The notes below the pieces were generated by a model. The model saw only the letters and a list, made by a program, of their open reading frames with translations, searched no databases and was not told the DNA's origin. From NCBI RefSeq assembly GCF_900107995.1, contig NZ_FNUM01000003.1, positions 248,001-312,000 of the forward strand: a stretch of DNA of 64,000 nt. Reading direction: 5' to 3'. This document shows positions 41,213 through 50,283 of this stretch, one piece after another. Source of the stretch: Alcanivorax sp. DSM 26293. Its GTDB lineage: Bacteria > Pseudomonadota > Gammaproteobacteria > Pseudomonadales > Alcanivoracaceae. Numbering within the stretch: the first letter of the stretch is position 1; each line of letters opens with the position of its first letter. The translations under genes were made by a program, and so were the position numbers.

Positions 41213-42241
41213 TCACAACCGCTGGACGGTGGCGTCGCAGATGGCATTGACCGCCTTGCGTGCCGCGGGAATAACGCCGCCCATGGTGAGAAAGCCGTGG
41301 ACCAGTTGCGGGTAATCCAGGGCAGTGACATCCACCCCCGCTGCCCGCAATTTCTCGCCATATTCCAGCCCCTCGTCCCGCAGCGGATCGGTGGCGGTGA
41401 TCAGGATGGCGGGGGGCAGACCGGACAGGTCCGGGTTGCGCAGGGGCGACACGCGGTAGTCCTCCATCATCGCCGGATCCTGAATAAACTGGCTGCGGAA
41501 CCAGGTCAGCAAGGCCATATCCAGCCCGAAGCCCTGGCCCAGGGCCTGCACCGAGGGGTGCTTGAGGGCCCCGTCAGTGGTGGGGTAGATCAGCACCTGC
41601 AGGGCAGGCAGGGTCAGGCCGGCCTGTTTGGCCTGCTGGCAGACCACGGCGCTCAGGTTGCCGCCGGCACTGTCGCCCATCACCGCCAGCCGCTGCGGGT
41701 CCAGCCCCATGGCAGCGGTGTTGTCGAGCAACCAGCGCCAGGCGGCCAGGCAATCCTCCGCCGCCGCCGGAGAGGGATGCTCCGGGGACAACCGGTAATC
41801 CACACTCAACACCACCGCATTGGTGCGGTCGGCAATGTAGCGGCACAGGCGGTCGTACTCGTCCACGCCACCCACGGTAAAGCCGCCACCGTGCATGAAC
41901 AGGATTGCCGGCGCCACTCGTGGCGCCAGGGCCGGACGATAACGCCGCACCCGCATCGAGCTGCCATCGTCCCGCGGCACCTGGTGATCGACCACCACAG
42001 GCAAAGACACCGGCGCCACATCCAGCAGATTGATGACATCCCGGTACAGGCGGCGGGCCTGTTCCACGGTACCGCTATCCAGCGTCGGCTTGGCGGCGCT
42101 GAGCGCCAGCAGGAAGCGTAGGCGGGAATCCAGATGGGAGCGACTGTGGGTTTCCAGGCCGGCGGACAGCTTGTCCAGCACCGCACCGGGCAGGCTCATC
42201 AGGGCGCGCACCGCGCCACGCTCGAATACTGCAGGATTCAT
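41213..42241 (-). CDS. Alpha/beta hydrolase, hormone-sensitive-lipase family esterase
   Basis: 342 residues. FMHGGGFTVG is the HGGG oxyanion motif and VMGDSAGGNLSA the GDSAGG nucleophile elbow of the HSL (family IV) esterases. The acid is probably in TATDPLRDEGLEY and the catalytic His in YPQLVHGFL. It hydrolyses short to medium acyl esters. The start at 42241 has AGAGGA upstream. The N-terminal 70 residues form the helical cap. Confidence 0.92.
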   Translation of the reverse strand: MNPAVFERGAVRALMSLPGAVLDKLSAGLETHSRSHLDSRLRFLLALSAAKPTLDSGTVEQARRLYRDVINLLDVAPVSLPVVVDHQVPRDDGSSMRVRRYRPALAPRVAPAILFMHGGGFTVGGVDEYDRLCRYIADRTNAVVLSVDYRLSPEHPSPAAAEDCLAAWRWLLDNTAAMGLDPQRLAVMGDSAGGNLSAVVCQQAKQAGLTLPALQVLIYPTTDGALKHPSVQALGQGFGLDMALLTWFRSQFIQDPAMMEDYRVSPLRNPDLSGLPPAILITATDPLRDEGLEYGEKLRAAGVDVTALDYPQLVHGFLTMGGVIPAARKAVNAICDATVQRL

Positions 42242-42306
42242 CGATTGTCCTCTTTGTATCTGCCGTCGATGACGCTCATGCATCAGGCCGTCGGCATGAA
42301 ACGTTA

Positions 42307-42915
42307 CTAAAAATACCACTCCAGACCGCCTTCGATGCCGGTCACGGTGATGTAATCCTTGTCCACGTACTGCATGTACTGGAGGGTCAGCCCCAGATTG
42401 AACGTGGTGCGCACGCCCACTCCGGCGCCAAAGGCCAGACTGGTCTCATCATTACGCGAGACATCATCCCGGCAGCGCAGCGCGTTGCAGCGACGCCGGT
42501 TGGTTTTCACCTTCACATCGGCAATACCCGCAAAGCCCTGCACGAAAAATTCGTCCACGTAGGCATCCAGCACGGGCAGCGTGACCGGTGACTGGAACGG
42601 CAACCGGCCGGTGGCCAGCAAGGCGCCGATATGATCCACGGTGTAATCCACCTTGTTGCGGCTGTTCTCGGCCCGCCAGGTATCGCCGGAAGGCGCCACG
42701 GCAGCACGCAGCTCCACCCCCCAGTACGGGTCGATCATGCCCCCCAGACGCACCCCCACCCCGGTGGGAGTCAGCTCGCGGTTGTCATAGTCCAGGGTGA
42801 TGTTCATCAGATTGCCGGCCACGTAGCCGAAACGCTGGTCCTGATAGTGCGCCACCCCGTCCGCCTGGCTGGCGGCAGCAAACAGTAACCCGAAAAACAG
42901 AATCCCGTAACGCAT
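42307..42915 (-). CDS. Outer-membrane beta-barrel protein (OmpA/OmpW-like porin family)
   Basis: 202 residues. A signal peptide (MRYGILFFGLLFAAASQADG) precedes alternating strands (FGYVAGNLMNITLDYDN, GVGVRLGGMID, YWGVELRAAVA) and the chain ends GGLEWYF, with a terminal aromatic residue that is typical for barrel insertion. A loop with RRRCNALRCRDD may hold a disulfide. An eight-stranded barrel is likely; the ligand is unknown. AAAGGATG precedes the ATG. Confidence 0.8.
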   Translation of the reverse strand: MRYGILFFGLLFAAASQADGVAHYQDQRFGYVAGNLMNITLDYDNRELTPTGVGVRLGGMIDPYWGVELRAAVAPSGDTWRAENSRNKVDYTVDHIGALLATGRLPFQSPVTLPVLDAYVDEFFVQGFAGIADVKVKTNRRRCNALRCRDDVSRNDETSLAFGAGVGVRTTFNLGLTLQYMQYVDKDYITVTGIEGGLEWYF

Positions 42916-43033
42916 GGCAAGTCATCCTTTTGTTATTGTTGGAGATGCGTCGTTATTGTTATCAGCGCCTGTTATACCATTGCTCGCCCGCAGAGTCCGG
43001 TCATCTGCGGCCTTTTTGCCGACAAGGAATCCC

Positions 43034-43951
43034 ATGTCCGTTTATACCCCGCTCAGTCACCGCCAACTTGCCGCCGTTCTGGACGGTTACGGCTTCCGAC
43101 TGCGGGATTATCGGGCGGCCAGCCATGGCATCGAAAACAGCACCTTCCTGATTGAGGCAGAGGATCGCCACCAGCAACCTGCGCCACTAGTGCTGACGGT
43201 TTTCGAAACCCTGACCCACGCGGCTCTCGCCCCGTATCTGGTGCTGCTGGCGCACCTGGCTGAACAGGGTCTGCCGGTGCCCGCCCCGCTGACGGATCAT
43301 GGCGGCCAGGACCAGATCACAGTGGCCGGCAAACCGGCGGTGCTGATGCCGCGCCTGCCCGGGGAGCATGATTTTGCCGTGGACCTGGACCGCTGCCGAC
43401 AGGTGGGCGCGCTGCTTGCCCAACTGCATCAATGTGCTACCGGCACCCTGCAGACCCTGCCCGGCGAACGTCAACGGCTGGAGACACTGGCTAGCCACCT
43501 GGACCAGCTGCCAGACGACCACCGCGAGGGGGCCAAGGCACTGCTGAGTGACTGGCAGGCACGACCCACCGGCACCACCCTGATCCACGGCGACCTGTTC
43601 CGCGACAACCTGCTGTGGCAACAGGGTCGCATCAGCGCCCTGCTGGACTTCTACAACGCCTGCCTGGATTACCCGGAATACGATCTGGCGGTAACGCTCA
43701 ACGACTGGTGTGTGGATCGCAATGGCAAGCCGGTGGCCGAGCGGGAGCAAGCGCTGCTGGAAGGCTACCGGGAGTCCAGCGGGCAGGTGGATGACAGCCT
43801 GTTGCTGGAGGCGCTGGCGGTGGCCGCCCTGCGCTTCTGGTTGTCGCGACTGGCCGGCCCGGTGTCCGAGCACAGCGAAGGGCAGGGCAGCAAGGACCCG
43901 GAAGAGTTTGCGCGGATTTTTCAGTGGCGGATTGCGGCGTTGGCGGGGTAA
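43034..43951 (+). CDS. thrB: Homoserine kinase (type II, ThrB-like)
   Basis: 305 residues. It begins MSVYTPLSHRQLAAVLDGYG and has GIENSTFLIEAE, LIHGDLFRDNLLW (Brenner-type catalytic loop), and LLDFYNACLDYPEYDLAVTL with the metal-binding Asp. This belongs to the choline-kinase-like fold used for homoserine kinase in Pseudomonas and relatives, phosphorylating homoserine in threonine synthesis. AAGGA precedes the ATG. Its proximity to znuA/znuCB resembles the Pseudomonas thrB-znu region. Confidence 0.93.
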   Translation: MSVYTPLSHRQLAAVLDGYGFRLRDYRAASHGIENSTFLIEAEDRHQQPAPLVLTVFETLTHAALAPYLVLLAHLAEQGLPVPAPLTDHGGQDQITVAGKPAVLMPRLPGEHDFAVDLDRCRQVGALLAQLHQCATGTLQTLPGERQRLETLASHLDQLPDDHREGAKALLSDWQARPTGTTLIHGDLFRDNLLWQQGRISALLDFYNACLDYPEYDLAVTLNDWCVDRNGKPVAEREQALLEGYRESSGQVDDSLLLEALAVAALRFWLSRLAGPVSEHSEGQGSKDPEEFARIFQWRIAALAG

Positions 43952-43954
43952 GAG

Positions 43955-44169
43955 GCCAGGAGCGAGTTCCGAGGAGCGAGTTTCGAAAATCACAACCACC
44001 CCCCGACTTTTCACACCGCCAGTGCCCTGCCGGCAGGGGCACTGAGCGCACATAGATAACGCAATGTTTCCCTCAGTGAACTCTCTGCCCTCTGTAGTAA
44101 AAACGCTTTTCGGAACTCGCTCCTCGTAACTCGAACCTGGGTGAATCGCGCCGCCAGCGACGCTCCTAC
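43955..44169. repeat. Heptamer-arm palindrome H4 (CGAG type) with an adjoining family B half-site
   Basis: The left arm (43955-43989) includes CGAGTTC, CGAGGAG, CGAGTTT, CGAAAAT. The right arm (44104-44140) in complement reads CCAGG, TTCGAG, TTACGAG, GAGCGAG, TTCCGAAAA. Between are 7-mer-like GCCCTCTGTAG remnants (44080-44095). A family B arm ATCGCGCCGCCAGCGACGCT follows at 44145-44169. It lies between convergent thrB and the next gene. Confidence 0.8.
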
Positions 44170-44211
44170 ATTCACTCTGTGAGCTCTGTAGTGAAAATAG
44201 AGGGCGAGGGA

Positions 44212-45312
44212 TTACTCCGAGCCGGACAGGATGAGATGATTCAGGTGCGCCAGGTACTCCTCTTCCCGCCACAGCCACTCATAGGCCGGGCAGGCCAGGG
44301 AGGTGGGCGTCATGGATTCCACCCCCTGGGTAAGGGCGCAGACCACCATCATTTCGTGCAGGTCCGCCCAGCCGGTGGGCAGGCGGCGCAGATGGCGGGG
44401 CTGGCGAACAAAGCCTTCACCGATCACCGGCTGCAGACGCCGCAGACGGGTAAAGGCCATACGCCGCTGTAACTGGTCTTCCATGCGCCGCTGCCAGTGC
44501 ATGCCGCCGGCATCCAGCAGAAGCTGCTTCACCGGGCTGGCCAGGCGCCGGGCCAGGCCGGTCATGGGCACCGCCTCGCCGCTGGCCAGTCGATAGCGCG
44601 GATCATCATCCAGCCACAGGCTGAAATCGAGAAAATCCAGCTCACTGGTATCCAGCTGCCGCAACTGCTCGCTGATCTGGGTGGTGGTGCTCAGGCCGAT
44701 GGGCACCCCGGGGAACAGGGCATGCAGGGCACGGGGAATATCCAGCAGATACTCCTCAATGCGTTCGGCGGCGCTGGCGGACCAGCGCGGCGGCAGCGGC
44801 CGGTCCGGCGACCGGTTGAACACCCGACGGGTGACGCCATGGGCGTAGGGCAGGGCGGGGAACTGGTGGCAGAAATCCACCCCGGCCACATCCTCCAGGT
44901 AACCCCATTCCTGCACCAGGGACAGGGTATCGCTCCACACCGCGACGAAGTCTTCCGGCCGTCGCACAAAGGAACGGCGCGCGCGGCTGTCATCCACAAA
45001 ACGGCTGCTGAACCAGACCTTCAGGCCGCGCTCGTGGGCAGACTGCAGCAGTTTCTGGAGGCTGTGGCGGATTTTCACTTCCACCGGCTCACACCCGGGC
45101 GCCTGCAATTCACAGCGGTCCAGATGGACACCGTTCTCGGGGCGGGCAATCAGGTGCGGGCACGGATCCAGGCGCAAGGCATTGAAACCCCGTTGCTGGG
45201 TTTCATCGAGCACTTTTTCCAGCGACGCAAAGGCCCCGTGACGGCTGTCACGGTCCAGCAGCCAGGACAAATCCCAGCAGGCCATTGCGATAGGTTTGCT
45301 TTGCTGTGCCAT
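44212..45312 (-). CDS. Cellulase-like TIM-barrel protein of unknown function
   Basis: 366 residues. RGFNALRLDPCPHL near residue 42, the catalytic-like ERGLKVWFSSRFVDD region and LDFLDFSLWLDDDPRY fit a glycosidase-type (beta/alpha)8 barrel of the 'cellulase-like' family. I see no signal peptide, so it is probably cytoplasmic, and the catalytic glutamates cannot be assigned by eye. The ribosome site is modest (AGGGC). It may act on an intracellular saccharide or have lost activity. Confidence 0.65.
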   Translation of the reverse strand: MAQQSKPIAMACWDLSWLLDRDSRHGAFASLEKVLDETQQRGFNALRLDPCPHLIARPENGVHLDRCELQAPGCEPVEVKIRHSLQKLLQSAHERGLKVWFSSRFVDDSRARRSFVRRPEDFVAVWSDTLSLVQEWGYLEDVAGVDFCHQFPALPYAHGVTRRVFNRSPDRPLPPRWSASAAERIEEYLLDIPRALHALFPGVPIGLSTTTQISEQLRQLDTSELDFLDFSLWLDDDPRYRLASGEAVPMTGLARRLASPVKQLLLDAGGMHWQRRMEDQLQRRMAFTRLRRLQPVIGEGFVRQPRHLRRLPTGWADLHEMMVVCALTQGVESMTPTSLACPAYEWLWREEEYLAHLNHLILSGSE

Positions 45313-45472
45313 TCAGGCCCTGCACCCGTTTCAGATTAAGCGCTCCAGCATACCGTTTTCCGGTGCCGCCTCAATGGCCCTGAGCCCAACGGGGAATTAT
45401 TGACCCGCCTTGACACCGGGTGGTGCGAATCCGCCAGTTCCCCCGGGCCTGCGGGAGCGCTATGATCGGGAT

Positions 45473-45823
45473 ATGAAAAAAATAATGATTGCCCTGTTAA
45501 TGGCCCCGGCCCTGAGCCTGGCGGCGGAACAACTGCCCGACTCCGCGCCGCCGGACGATGATGCGCCGCAAACCCGCGAGCCGGTTCCCGCCCAGCCGCT
45601 GGATGGCAAGGAACTGGAGTCCATGTATCTGGAGTCCCCCCGGGAACTGGATACCAGCGATGAAAGCCGGGGCATGAATGCGGTCAGCCCGGACACCCGG
45701 TATCTGGAAAACGAGCAACAGGAGCTGCGTCAGCGCCAGGCCGAATCTGTCCGCCCTCCAGCGCTGCGCGACAACACCCCTCCGCCACCGCCGCCCACGT
45801 TGATTCCGATTCGGGAGCTTTAG
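45473..45823 (+). CDS. Periplasmic hypothetical protein, Pro/Glu-rich
   Basis: 116 residues with a signal peptide (MKKIMIALLMAPALSLAAEQ). The mature part is disordered-looking, acidic and Pro-rich, with ELESMYLESPRELDTS, a Gln/Arg-rich helix (LENEQQELRQRQAESV) and a PPPPPPTLIPIREL ending. No family recognised. The ATG at 45473 defines a proper signal peptide; the ribosome site is weak. Confidence 0.7.
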   Translation: MKKIMIALLMAPALSLAAEQLPDSAPPDDDAPQTREPVPAQPLDGKELESMYLESPRELDTSDESRGMNAVSPDTRYLENEQQELRQRQAESVRPPALRDNTPPPPPPTLIPIREL

Positions 45824-45848
45824 CAGCTGCGAGGGTTGGCAGTCTTTT

Positions 45849-46024
45849 GTAGGAGCCATGCTTGCCCCCGCAGGGGATCTGCGACATGCGAACCGCGCTT
45901 GGCGAGGCGACAAAGATCAATCTCACCGCCATTCTTTCTGAAACCTGTCGAGTGCTGAAATGCCTGATCGCCCTTCGGGCGATTTCCTTGCTTCGCAAGG
46001 TTCGCACCTCAAGAGGTACTCCTA
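45849..46024. repeat. Family D element (GTAGGAGC ends, conserved interior), copy 1
   Basis: Ends GTAGGAGCCATGCTTGC and GCACCTCAAGAGGTACTCCTAC. The interior has ACCTGTCGAG and TGCCTGATCGCCCTTCGGGC, which recur at 48820-48865, so copies share interior sequence as well as ends, like a small MITE. The left end has been partly replaced by a GGAGC-CATGC variant. It fills most of the 277 bases between the hypothetical gene and znuA. Confidence 0.75.
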
Positions 46025-46100
46025 CAGCGGCTTCGTAAGAAATGCCGAAGCCTTGGGAACCTTCCAACCTTTTCTTATCCAGCGAGCGGAGCTCGTAGCT

Positions 46101-46964
46101 TCAGCCCGCTCCCGCCTGCAGACACGCCTTGAAACCTTCCACCAGCCGATCCCGCCAGCTCAGATAATCCAGTTCCGGGTAGTCCCGGCCCAGCGGGTCC
46201 AGAGGCTGCACCCGGCAATCCGGACACAGCCGGGAGACCATGGCGGCGCGGGCTTCCGGCTCAAGGATGGCGCAGCGGACCTGCTGCTCGCGAATCTCGC
46301 CGGCCAGCGCCACAAAACGCCGGCTACCGGGTCCCGCATCCAGTTGCTTTGACACCACCAGCGGCTCCGCCAGCCCCAGGGTTTCGGTGAGATACCCCCA
46401 GGGCTGGTGGTAGCTCAGCCAGGACACTCCCTCCAGCCCGACCAGCGCCTGCCGGTGCCGGGTATGGCGGTCTTTGGCCTGTTGCTGCCAGCGTGCCGGT
46501 TCTCCGGCTTTCAGCCCCTGCGGGTATTGCTGCGCCAGCGCTCCGGCCAGTCGCATCATGTTGTCCAGTGACAGCCACAGGTGCGGATCCAGAGTGGCAT
46601 CGGCGTGGTCGGCATGTTGATGTCCATGGTCGTGATCCTCCCCCCCTTCCCGGCGATGGACGCCTTCCAGGGCCAGCAGGCTCAGGGTCGGACCCTGCCG
46701 GCGGGCCACCAGGGGAGCCAGCGGCGCTTCCACCGCCTCGCCCAGCCACACCAGCAGATCCGCCTGCTGCACCAGCATGGCCTGGCGGGGGGACAGGGCC
46801 AGCTGATGCGGGTTCTGGTTGGCCTGCAACAGGGTCACCACCTCCACCTGGTCGCCATAGAGGCCGCGCAGCACCTTGGCCAACGGCTCCACACTGGCCA
46901 CCAGGGTCTGGCTCACTGCCTGGGCACTGAGCATCATCAACATAACCAACCACAAACTGCGCAT
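46101..46964 (-). CDS. znuA: Zinc ABC transporter substrate-binding protein
   Basis: 287 residues. A signal peptide (ending SAQAVSQT) is followed by the cluster A-I zinc-binding lipoprotein fold: NQNPHQLALSPRQ with a zinc His, a His-rich loop EDHDHGHQHADHADATLDPH, SWLSYHQPWGYL with another His, and a final Asp region. It captures Zn2+ in the periplasm for ZnuBC. The second of two tandem ATG codons is better spaced from AGGA. It is divergent from znuC. Confidence 0.93.
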   Translation of the reverse strand: MRSLWLVMLMMLSAQAVSQTLVASVEPLAKVLRGLYGDQVEVVTLLQANQNPHQLALSPRQAMLVQQADLLVWLGEAVEAPLAPLVARRQGPTLSLLALEGVHRREGGEDHDHGHQHADHADATLDPHLWLSLDNMMRLAGALAQQYPQGLKAGEPARWQQQAKDRHTRHRQALVGLEGVSWLSYHQPWGYLTETLGLAEPLVVSKQLDAGPGSRRFVALAGEIREQQVRCAILEPEARAAMVSRLCPDCRVQPLDPLGRDYPELDYLSWRDRLVEGFKACLQAGAG

Positions 46965-46997
46965 CATTTCCTCGTTTAACACCGTGCAGGAGCAAAC

Positions 46998-47083
46998 CCA
47001 GTTGCGAGGTACGAGAAGCGAAAACCTGGCCCCAGCTCCAGGAATCTTGATTTTCGAAACTCGCTTCTCGCAACTCGTCACTG
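46998..47083. repeat. Heptamer-arm palindrome H5 (GCGAG type)
   Basis: Left arm TTGCGAG, GTACGAG, AAGCGAA. Right arm in complement TGACGAG, TTGCGAG, AAGCGAG, TTTCGAA. CCTGG/CCAGG continue the pairing inwards. It occupies the divergent promoter region of znuA and znuC, where Pseudomonas has the zur gene. Confidence 0.82.
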
Positions 47084-47203
47084 TTGGGTTATCGCGACGC
47101 CAGCGACGCATGCACTCTGCCGCGCTCCTGCAACAAGCCTGCTTCGTGCAGGCGAAAGGCCGGCAGTATATCATTGCGCCTTTGTTCTTCGGGCCCTTTT
47201 GCT

Positions 47204-47977
47204 ATGTCGGATCCTCTGGTCAATGTGCAGGCGGTGTCAGTCACCCTGGGTGGCAACAGCGTGCTGTCCGGGGTGAGCCTGACCCTGGCTCCCGGGCGCA
47301 TCACCACCCTGATCGGCCCCAATGGCGCCGGCAAAAGTACCCTGGCGCGGGTGGTGCTGGGGCTGGTGACGCCGTCCAGCGGCTCGGTGACCCGGCGCAA
47401 GGGCCTGCGGGTGGGCTATATGCCCCAGCACATCAAGATCGACGATAGCCTGCCGCTGACCGTGGACCGCTTCCTGTGGCTGGCCGCTCCCGGTCCCACC
47501 TCCGCCCGGCGGGCGGCCCTGGAGCAGGCCGGGGTGGCCCACCTGCGTCGCCGTGCTGTGCAGCAGCTGTCCGGCGGCGAAATGCAGCGGGTGCTGCTGG
47601 CCCGGGCCCTGCTGCGCAAGCCGGACCTGCTGGTGCTGGACGAACCGGCCCAGGGGGTGGACGTGGCCGGGCAGAATGCGCTCTACGGGCTGCTCAAATC
47701 GGTCCGCGATGATCTGGGCTGCGCCATCCTGCTGATTTCCCACGACTTGCATCTGGTGATGGCCGCCACCGACGAAGTGATCTGCCTGCAGCGCCATGTG
47801 TGCTGCTCCGGCAGCCCGGAATCCGTGAGCCGGGACCCGGCCTACCACGAGTTGTTCGGGCCCGGTGCCGGCACCCCCAACCTGGCGCTCTATACCCACG
47901 ATCATGACCACGACCATGATCTGCATGGCGACGCCCAACCGGGCCACCAACACGACGGGAATTGCCACCATGATTGA
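47204..47977 (+). CDS. znuC: Zinc ABC transporter ATP-binding protein
   Basis: 257 residues. Walker A GPNGAGKST, signature LSGGEMQRVLLARALL, Walker B LLVLDEPAQGVD and the switch His in LISHDLHLV are all present. A His-rich tail (THDHDHDHDLHGDAQPGHQH) could bind zinc. It powers ZnuB. It overlaps znuB by eight bases. No clear ribosome site precedes the ATG. No zur gene lies between znuA and znuC. Confidence 0.94.
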   Translation: MSDPLVNVQAVSVTLGGNSVLSGVSLTLAPGRITTLIGPNGAGKSTLARVVLGLVTPSSGSVTRRKGLRVGYMPQHIKIDDSLPLTVDRFLWLAAPGPTSARRAALEQAGVAHLRRRAVQQLSGGEMQRVLLARALLRKPDLLVLDEPAQGVDVAGQNALYGLLKSVRDDLGCAILLISHDLHLVMAATDEVICLQRHVCCSGSPESVSRDPAYHELFGPGAGTPNLALYTHDHDHDHDLHGDAQPGHQHDGNCHHD

Positions 47978-48752
47978 GCTGCTGTTGCCGCCGCTGTTCG
48001 CCGGCCTGGCCGTGGCCCTGGTGTCCGGGCCCATGGGTGCCTTTGTGGTCTGGCGGCGCATGGCCTTCTTTGGCGACACCCTGGCCCACGGCGCGCTGCT
48101 GGGGGCGGCCCTGGGGCTGGCGCTGGATATCAGTCTGTACCTGGCTGTGGTGGCCGTATGCCTGGGCCTGGCCGCTGCCCTCACCGCCCTGCAGCATCAA
48201 CAGCAACTGGCCAGCGATACCCTGTTGGGCATTGTCGCCCACACCACCCTGGCCCTGGGGGTGATTGCCATCAGCCTGCAGCAGGGTATCCAGGTGGACC
48301 TGTTTGCCTATCTGTTCGGCGACCTGCTGGCGGTGGGCTGGCAGGATGCCCTGGCCCTGTGGGCCGGTGCCATCCTGATTCTGCTGCTGATGCTGTGGCA
48401 GTGGCGGGCCCTGCTGAGCATCACCGTCAGTGAGGAACTGGCCCAGGTGGAAGGGGTGGCGGTACAGCGCACCCGGCTGCTGCTGATGTTGTTGCTGGCC
48501 CTGCTGATCGCCGGTGCCATCCGCACCGTGGGGGTATTGTTGATCACCTCCCTGCTGGTGATCCCCGCCGCCAGCGCCCGCCGGCTCACCCATACCCCGG
48601 CGCAGATGGCGGCGGTGGCCAGCGTGCTGGGCACCCTGGCAGTGTTGGCCGGGCTGGCGGTGAGCTGGTTTGCCAATACACCGGTGGGCCCCTCCATCGT
48701 GGTCGCCGCCAGCAGTTTGTTTGTGCTGACGTTGCTGCGGCGACCAGCATGA
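47970..48752 (+). CDS. znuB: Zinc ABC transporter permease
   Basis: 260 residues with about eight membrane segments of the ABC-3 family: GPMGAFVVWRRMAFFGDTLA and HGALLGAALG at the start, AYLFGDLLAVG in the middle, and VGVLLITSLLVIPAASAR near the end. It is translationally coupled to znuC. It is the channel for Zn2+ import. Confidence 0.94.
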   Translation: MIELLLPPLFAGLAVALVSGPMGAFVVWRRMAFFGDTLAHGALLGAALGLALDISLYLAVVAVCLGLAAALTALQHQQQLASDTLLGIVAHTTLALGVIAISLQQGIQVDLFAYLFGDLLAVGWQDALALWAGAILILLLMLWQWRALLSITVSEELAQVEGVAVQRTRLLLMLLLALLIAGAIRTVGVLLITSLLVIPAASARRLTHTPAQMAAVASVLGTLAVLAGLAVSWFANTPVGPSIVVAASSLFVLTLLRRPA

Positions 48753-48764
48753 CAATGTCTCTCT

Positions 48765-48910
48765 GTGGGAGCACCTCTCGAGGTGCGAACCCGAGCAATA
48801 GCGAGAGGATCGGGTTTCTATCCAAACCTGTCGAGCCCTGGGATTGCCTGATCGCCCTGCGGGGGATTTCCGCGTTTACACGCGGTTCGCGCCTCGAGAG
48901 GCGCTCCTAC
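48765..48910. repeat. Family D element, copy 2
   Basis: Ends GTGGGAGCACCTCTCGAGGTG and CGCCTCGAGAGGCGCTCCTAC. Interior contains AACCTGTCGAGCCCTGGGAT, CCTGATCGCCCTGCGGGGGA and a CGCGTTTACACGCG hairpin. It shares interior blocks with the copy at 45849. It starts 13 bases after the znuB stop and can form several hairpins. Confidence 0.85.
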
Positions 48911-48945
48911 AGCGGCTCCGTAGAAGGATTGTTGAAGAGGGCTGA

Positions 48946-50229
48946 GTGAGCTTATCGATTAACCGCCGCATCTGGATGCTGGCCTGGCCGCTGTTGCTGT
49001 CCAATCTGACGGCGCCGTTGCTGGGGCTGGTGGACACCGCCGTGGTGGGGCATCTGGACCATCCCCGCTATCTGGCGGCGGTGGCGCTGGGTGGCAATGT
49101 CTTCATGTTCCTGTATTTCTCCTTCAATTTCCTGCGCATGGGCACCACCGGCTTTGCCTCCCAGGCGCGGGGTGGGGAGAAGGATACCCGGGTGGTATTG
49201 CTGCGCGCCCTGTTGCTGTCCACCGTGCTTGGGCTGGGGCTGATTGCCCTGTCGCCGCTGCTGCGGGAATCCGGGCTGTGGCTGCTGGGCGGCAGCGACG
49301 AGGTGCAGAAGCTGGCCGGGGACTATATCAACATCCGCATTCTGGGCGCCCCGGCGGCGCTGGCCAATTTTGCCCTGATCGGTTTTGCCATTGGCACCCA
49401 CAATACCCGGGTGCCATTGAAGATGACGGTGCTGATGCACAGCACCAATGCCCTGCTGGACGTGCTGCTGGTACAGGTCTGGCATCTGGATGTGCGCGGC
49501 GTTGCCATCGCCAGTGCCACGGCGGAATACGTGGGCCTGGCCGGCGGTCTGTTCTGGCTGCGCGCCGCCCTGCGACCACCGGCGCGACAGGAGCGGTTGT
49601 GGCAGCCGGCGGCCATGCTGGCGCTGATGGCGGTGAACCGGGATATCTTCCTGCGCAGTCTGGCCCTGCTCAGCACCTTCTTTTTCTTCACCGCCCAGGG
49701 CGCCCGCCTGGGGGATGCGGTGCTGGCCGCCAATGCGGTACTGATCACCTTTCTGTTGCTGCTCAGCAACCTGCTGGACGGCTTTGCCAATGCGGCGGAA
49801 GCGTTGGTGGGAGACGCCCATGGCCGACATGATCGACAGGCCTTGCGCCAGGCGATTGGCGCCACCGGCCGCTGGACCGTGGCCTGTGCGGCCCTCGGGC
49901 TGATCGCGTTCAGTCTCGGCGGTGTGCCACTGATTCATCTGCTCACTGACCTGCCCGGCATCCGCGACACGGCCATTACCTATCTGCCCTGGATGTTGCT
50001 GTTACCCCTCACCGCCAGTGCCGGCTTCTGGCTGGACGGCATCTTCGTGGGCGCCACCTGGGGCGCGGCCATGCGCAACACCATGTTGCTGGCAGTGGGG
50101 ATTTTCTTTGTGCTCTGGGCGTTAACCCTGGGCTGGGAGAACCACGGCCTGTGGCTGGCCATGAACGGCTTTATGGCGGGTCGAGGGATATTGATGGGCT
50201 GGGTGCTGAAAAAACGGCTGGCGGGATAG
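48946..50229 (+). CDS. MATE-family efflux protein (DinF-like)
   Basis: 427 residues from a GTG start with GAAGAGGG upstream. Twelve hydrophobic segments and the DinF-like start IWMLAWPLLLSNLTAPLLGL followed by VDTAVVGHLDHPRYLAAVAL, FNFLRMGTTGFASQARGG. It is a cation-driven exporter in the inner membrane; substrate unknown. Its TAG stop (50227-50229) is in the ATAGGGCACAGAGC arm of a small palindrome. Confidence 0.92.
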   Translation: MSLSINRRIWMLAWPLLLSNLTAPLLGLVDTAVVGHLDHPRYLAAVALGGNVFMFLYFSFNFLRMGTTGFASQARGGEKDTRVVLLRALLLSTVLGLGLIALSPLLRESGLWLLGGSDEVQKLAGDYINIRILGAPAALANFALIGFAIGTHNTRVPLKMTVLMHSTNALLDVLLVQVWHLDVRGVAIASATAEYVGLAGGLFWLRAALRPPARQERLWQPAAMLALMAVNRDIFLRSLALLSTFFFFTAQGARLGDAVLAANAVLITFLLLLSNLLDGFANAAEALVGDAHGRHDRQALRQAIGATGRWTVACAALGLIAFSLGGVPLIHLLTDLPGIRDTAITYLPWMLLLPLTASAGFWLDGIFVGATWGAAMRNTMLLAVGIFFVLWALTLGWENHGLWLAMNGFMAGRGILMGWVLKKRLAG

Positions 50230-50270
50230 GGCACAGAGCGGAGGGGGTGTTGCGCGGGCTCTGTGCCCTC
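50227..50270. repeat. Palindrome of the CACAGAG type
   Basis: TAGGGCACAGAGC at 50227-50239 and GCTCTGTGCCCTC at 50258-50270. The same words form arms at 57733-57803 (GAGGGCACAGAG and CTCTGTGCCCTC). It contains the MATE stop codon. Confidence 0.75.
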
Positions 50271-50283
50271 TCTGGCATAACGG

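Noticed and set aside
47165-47190. GCAGTATATCATTGC as a Zur box before znuC
   Set aside because: Only weakly symmetric and not close enough to a Zur consensus to support.
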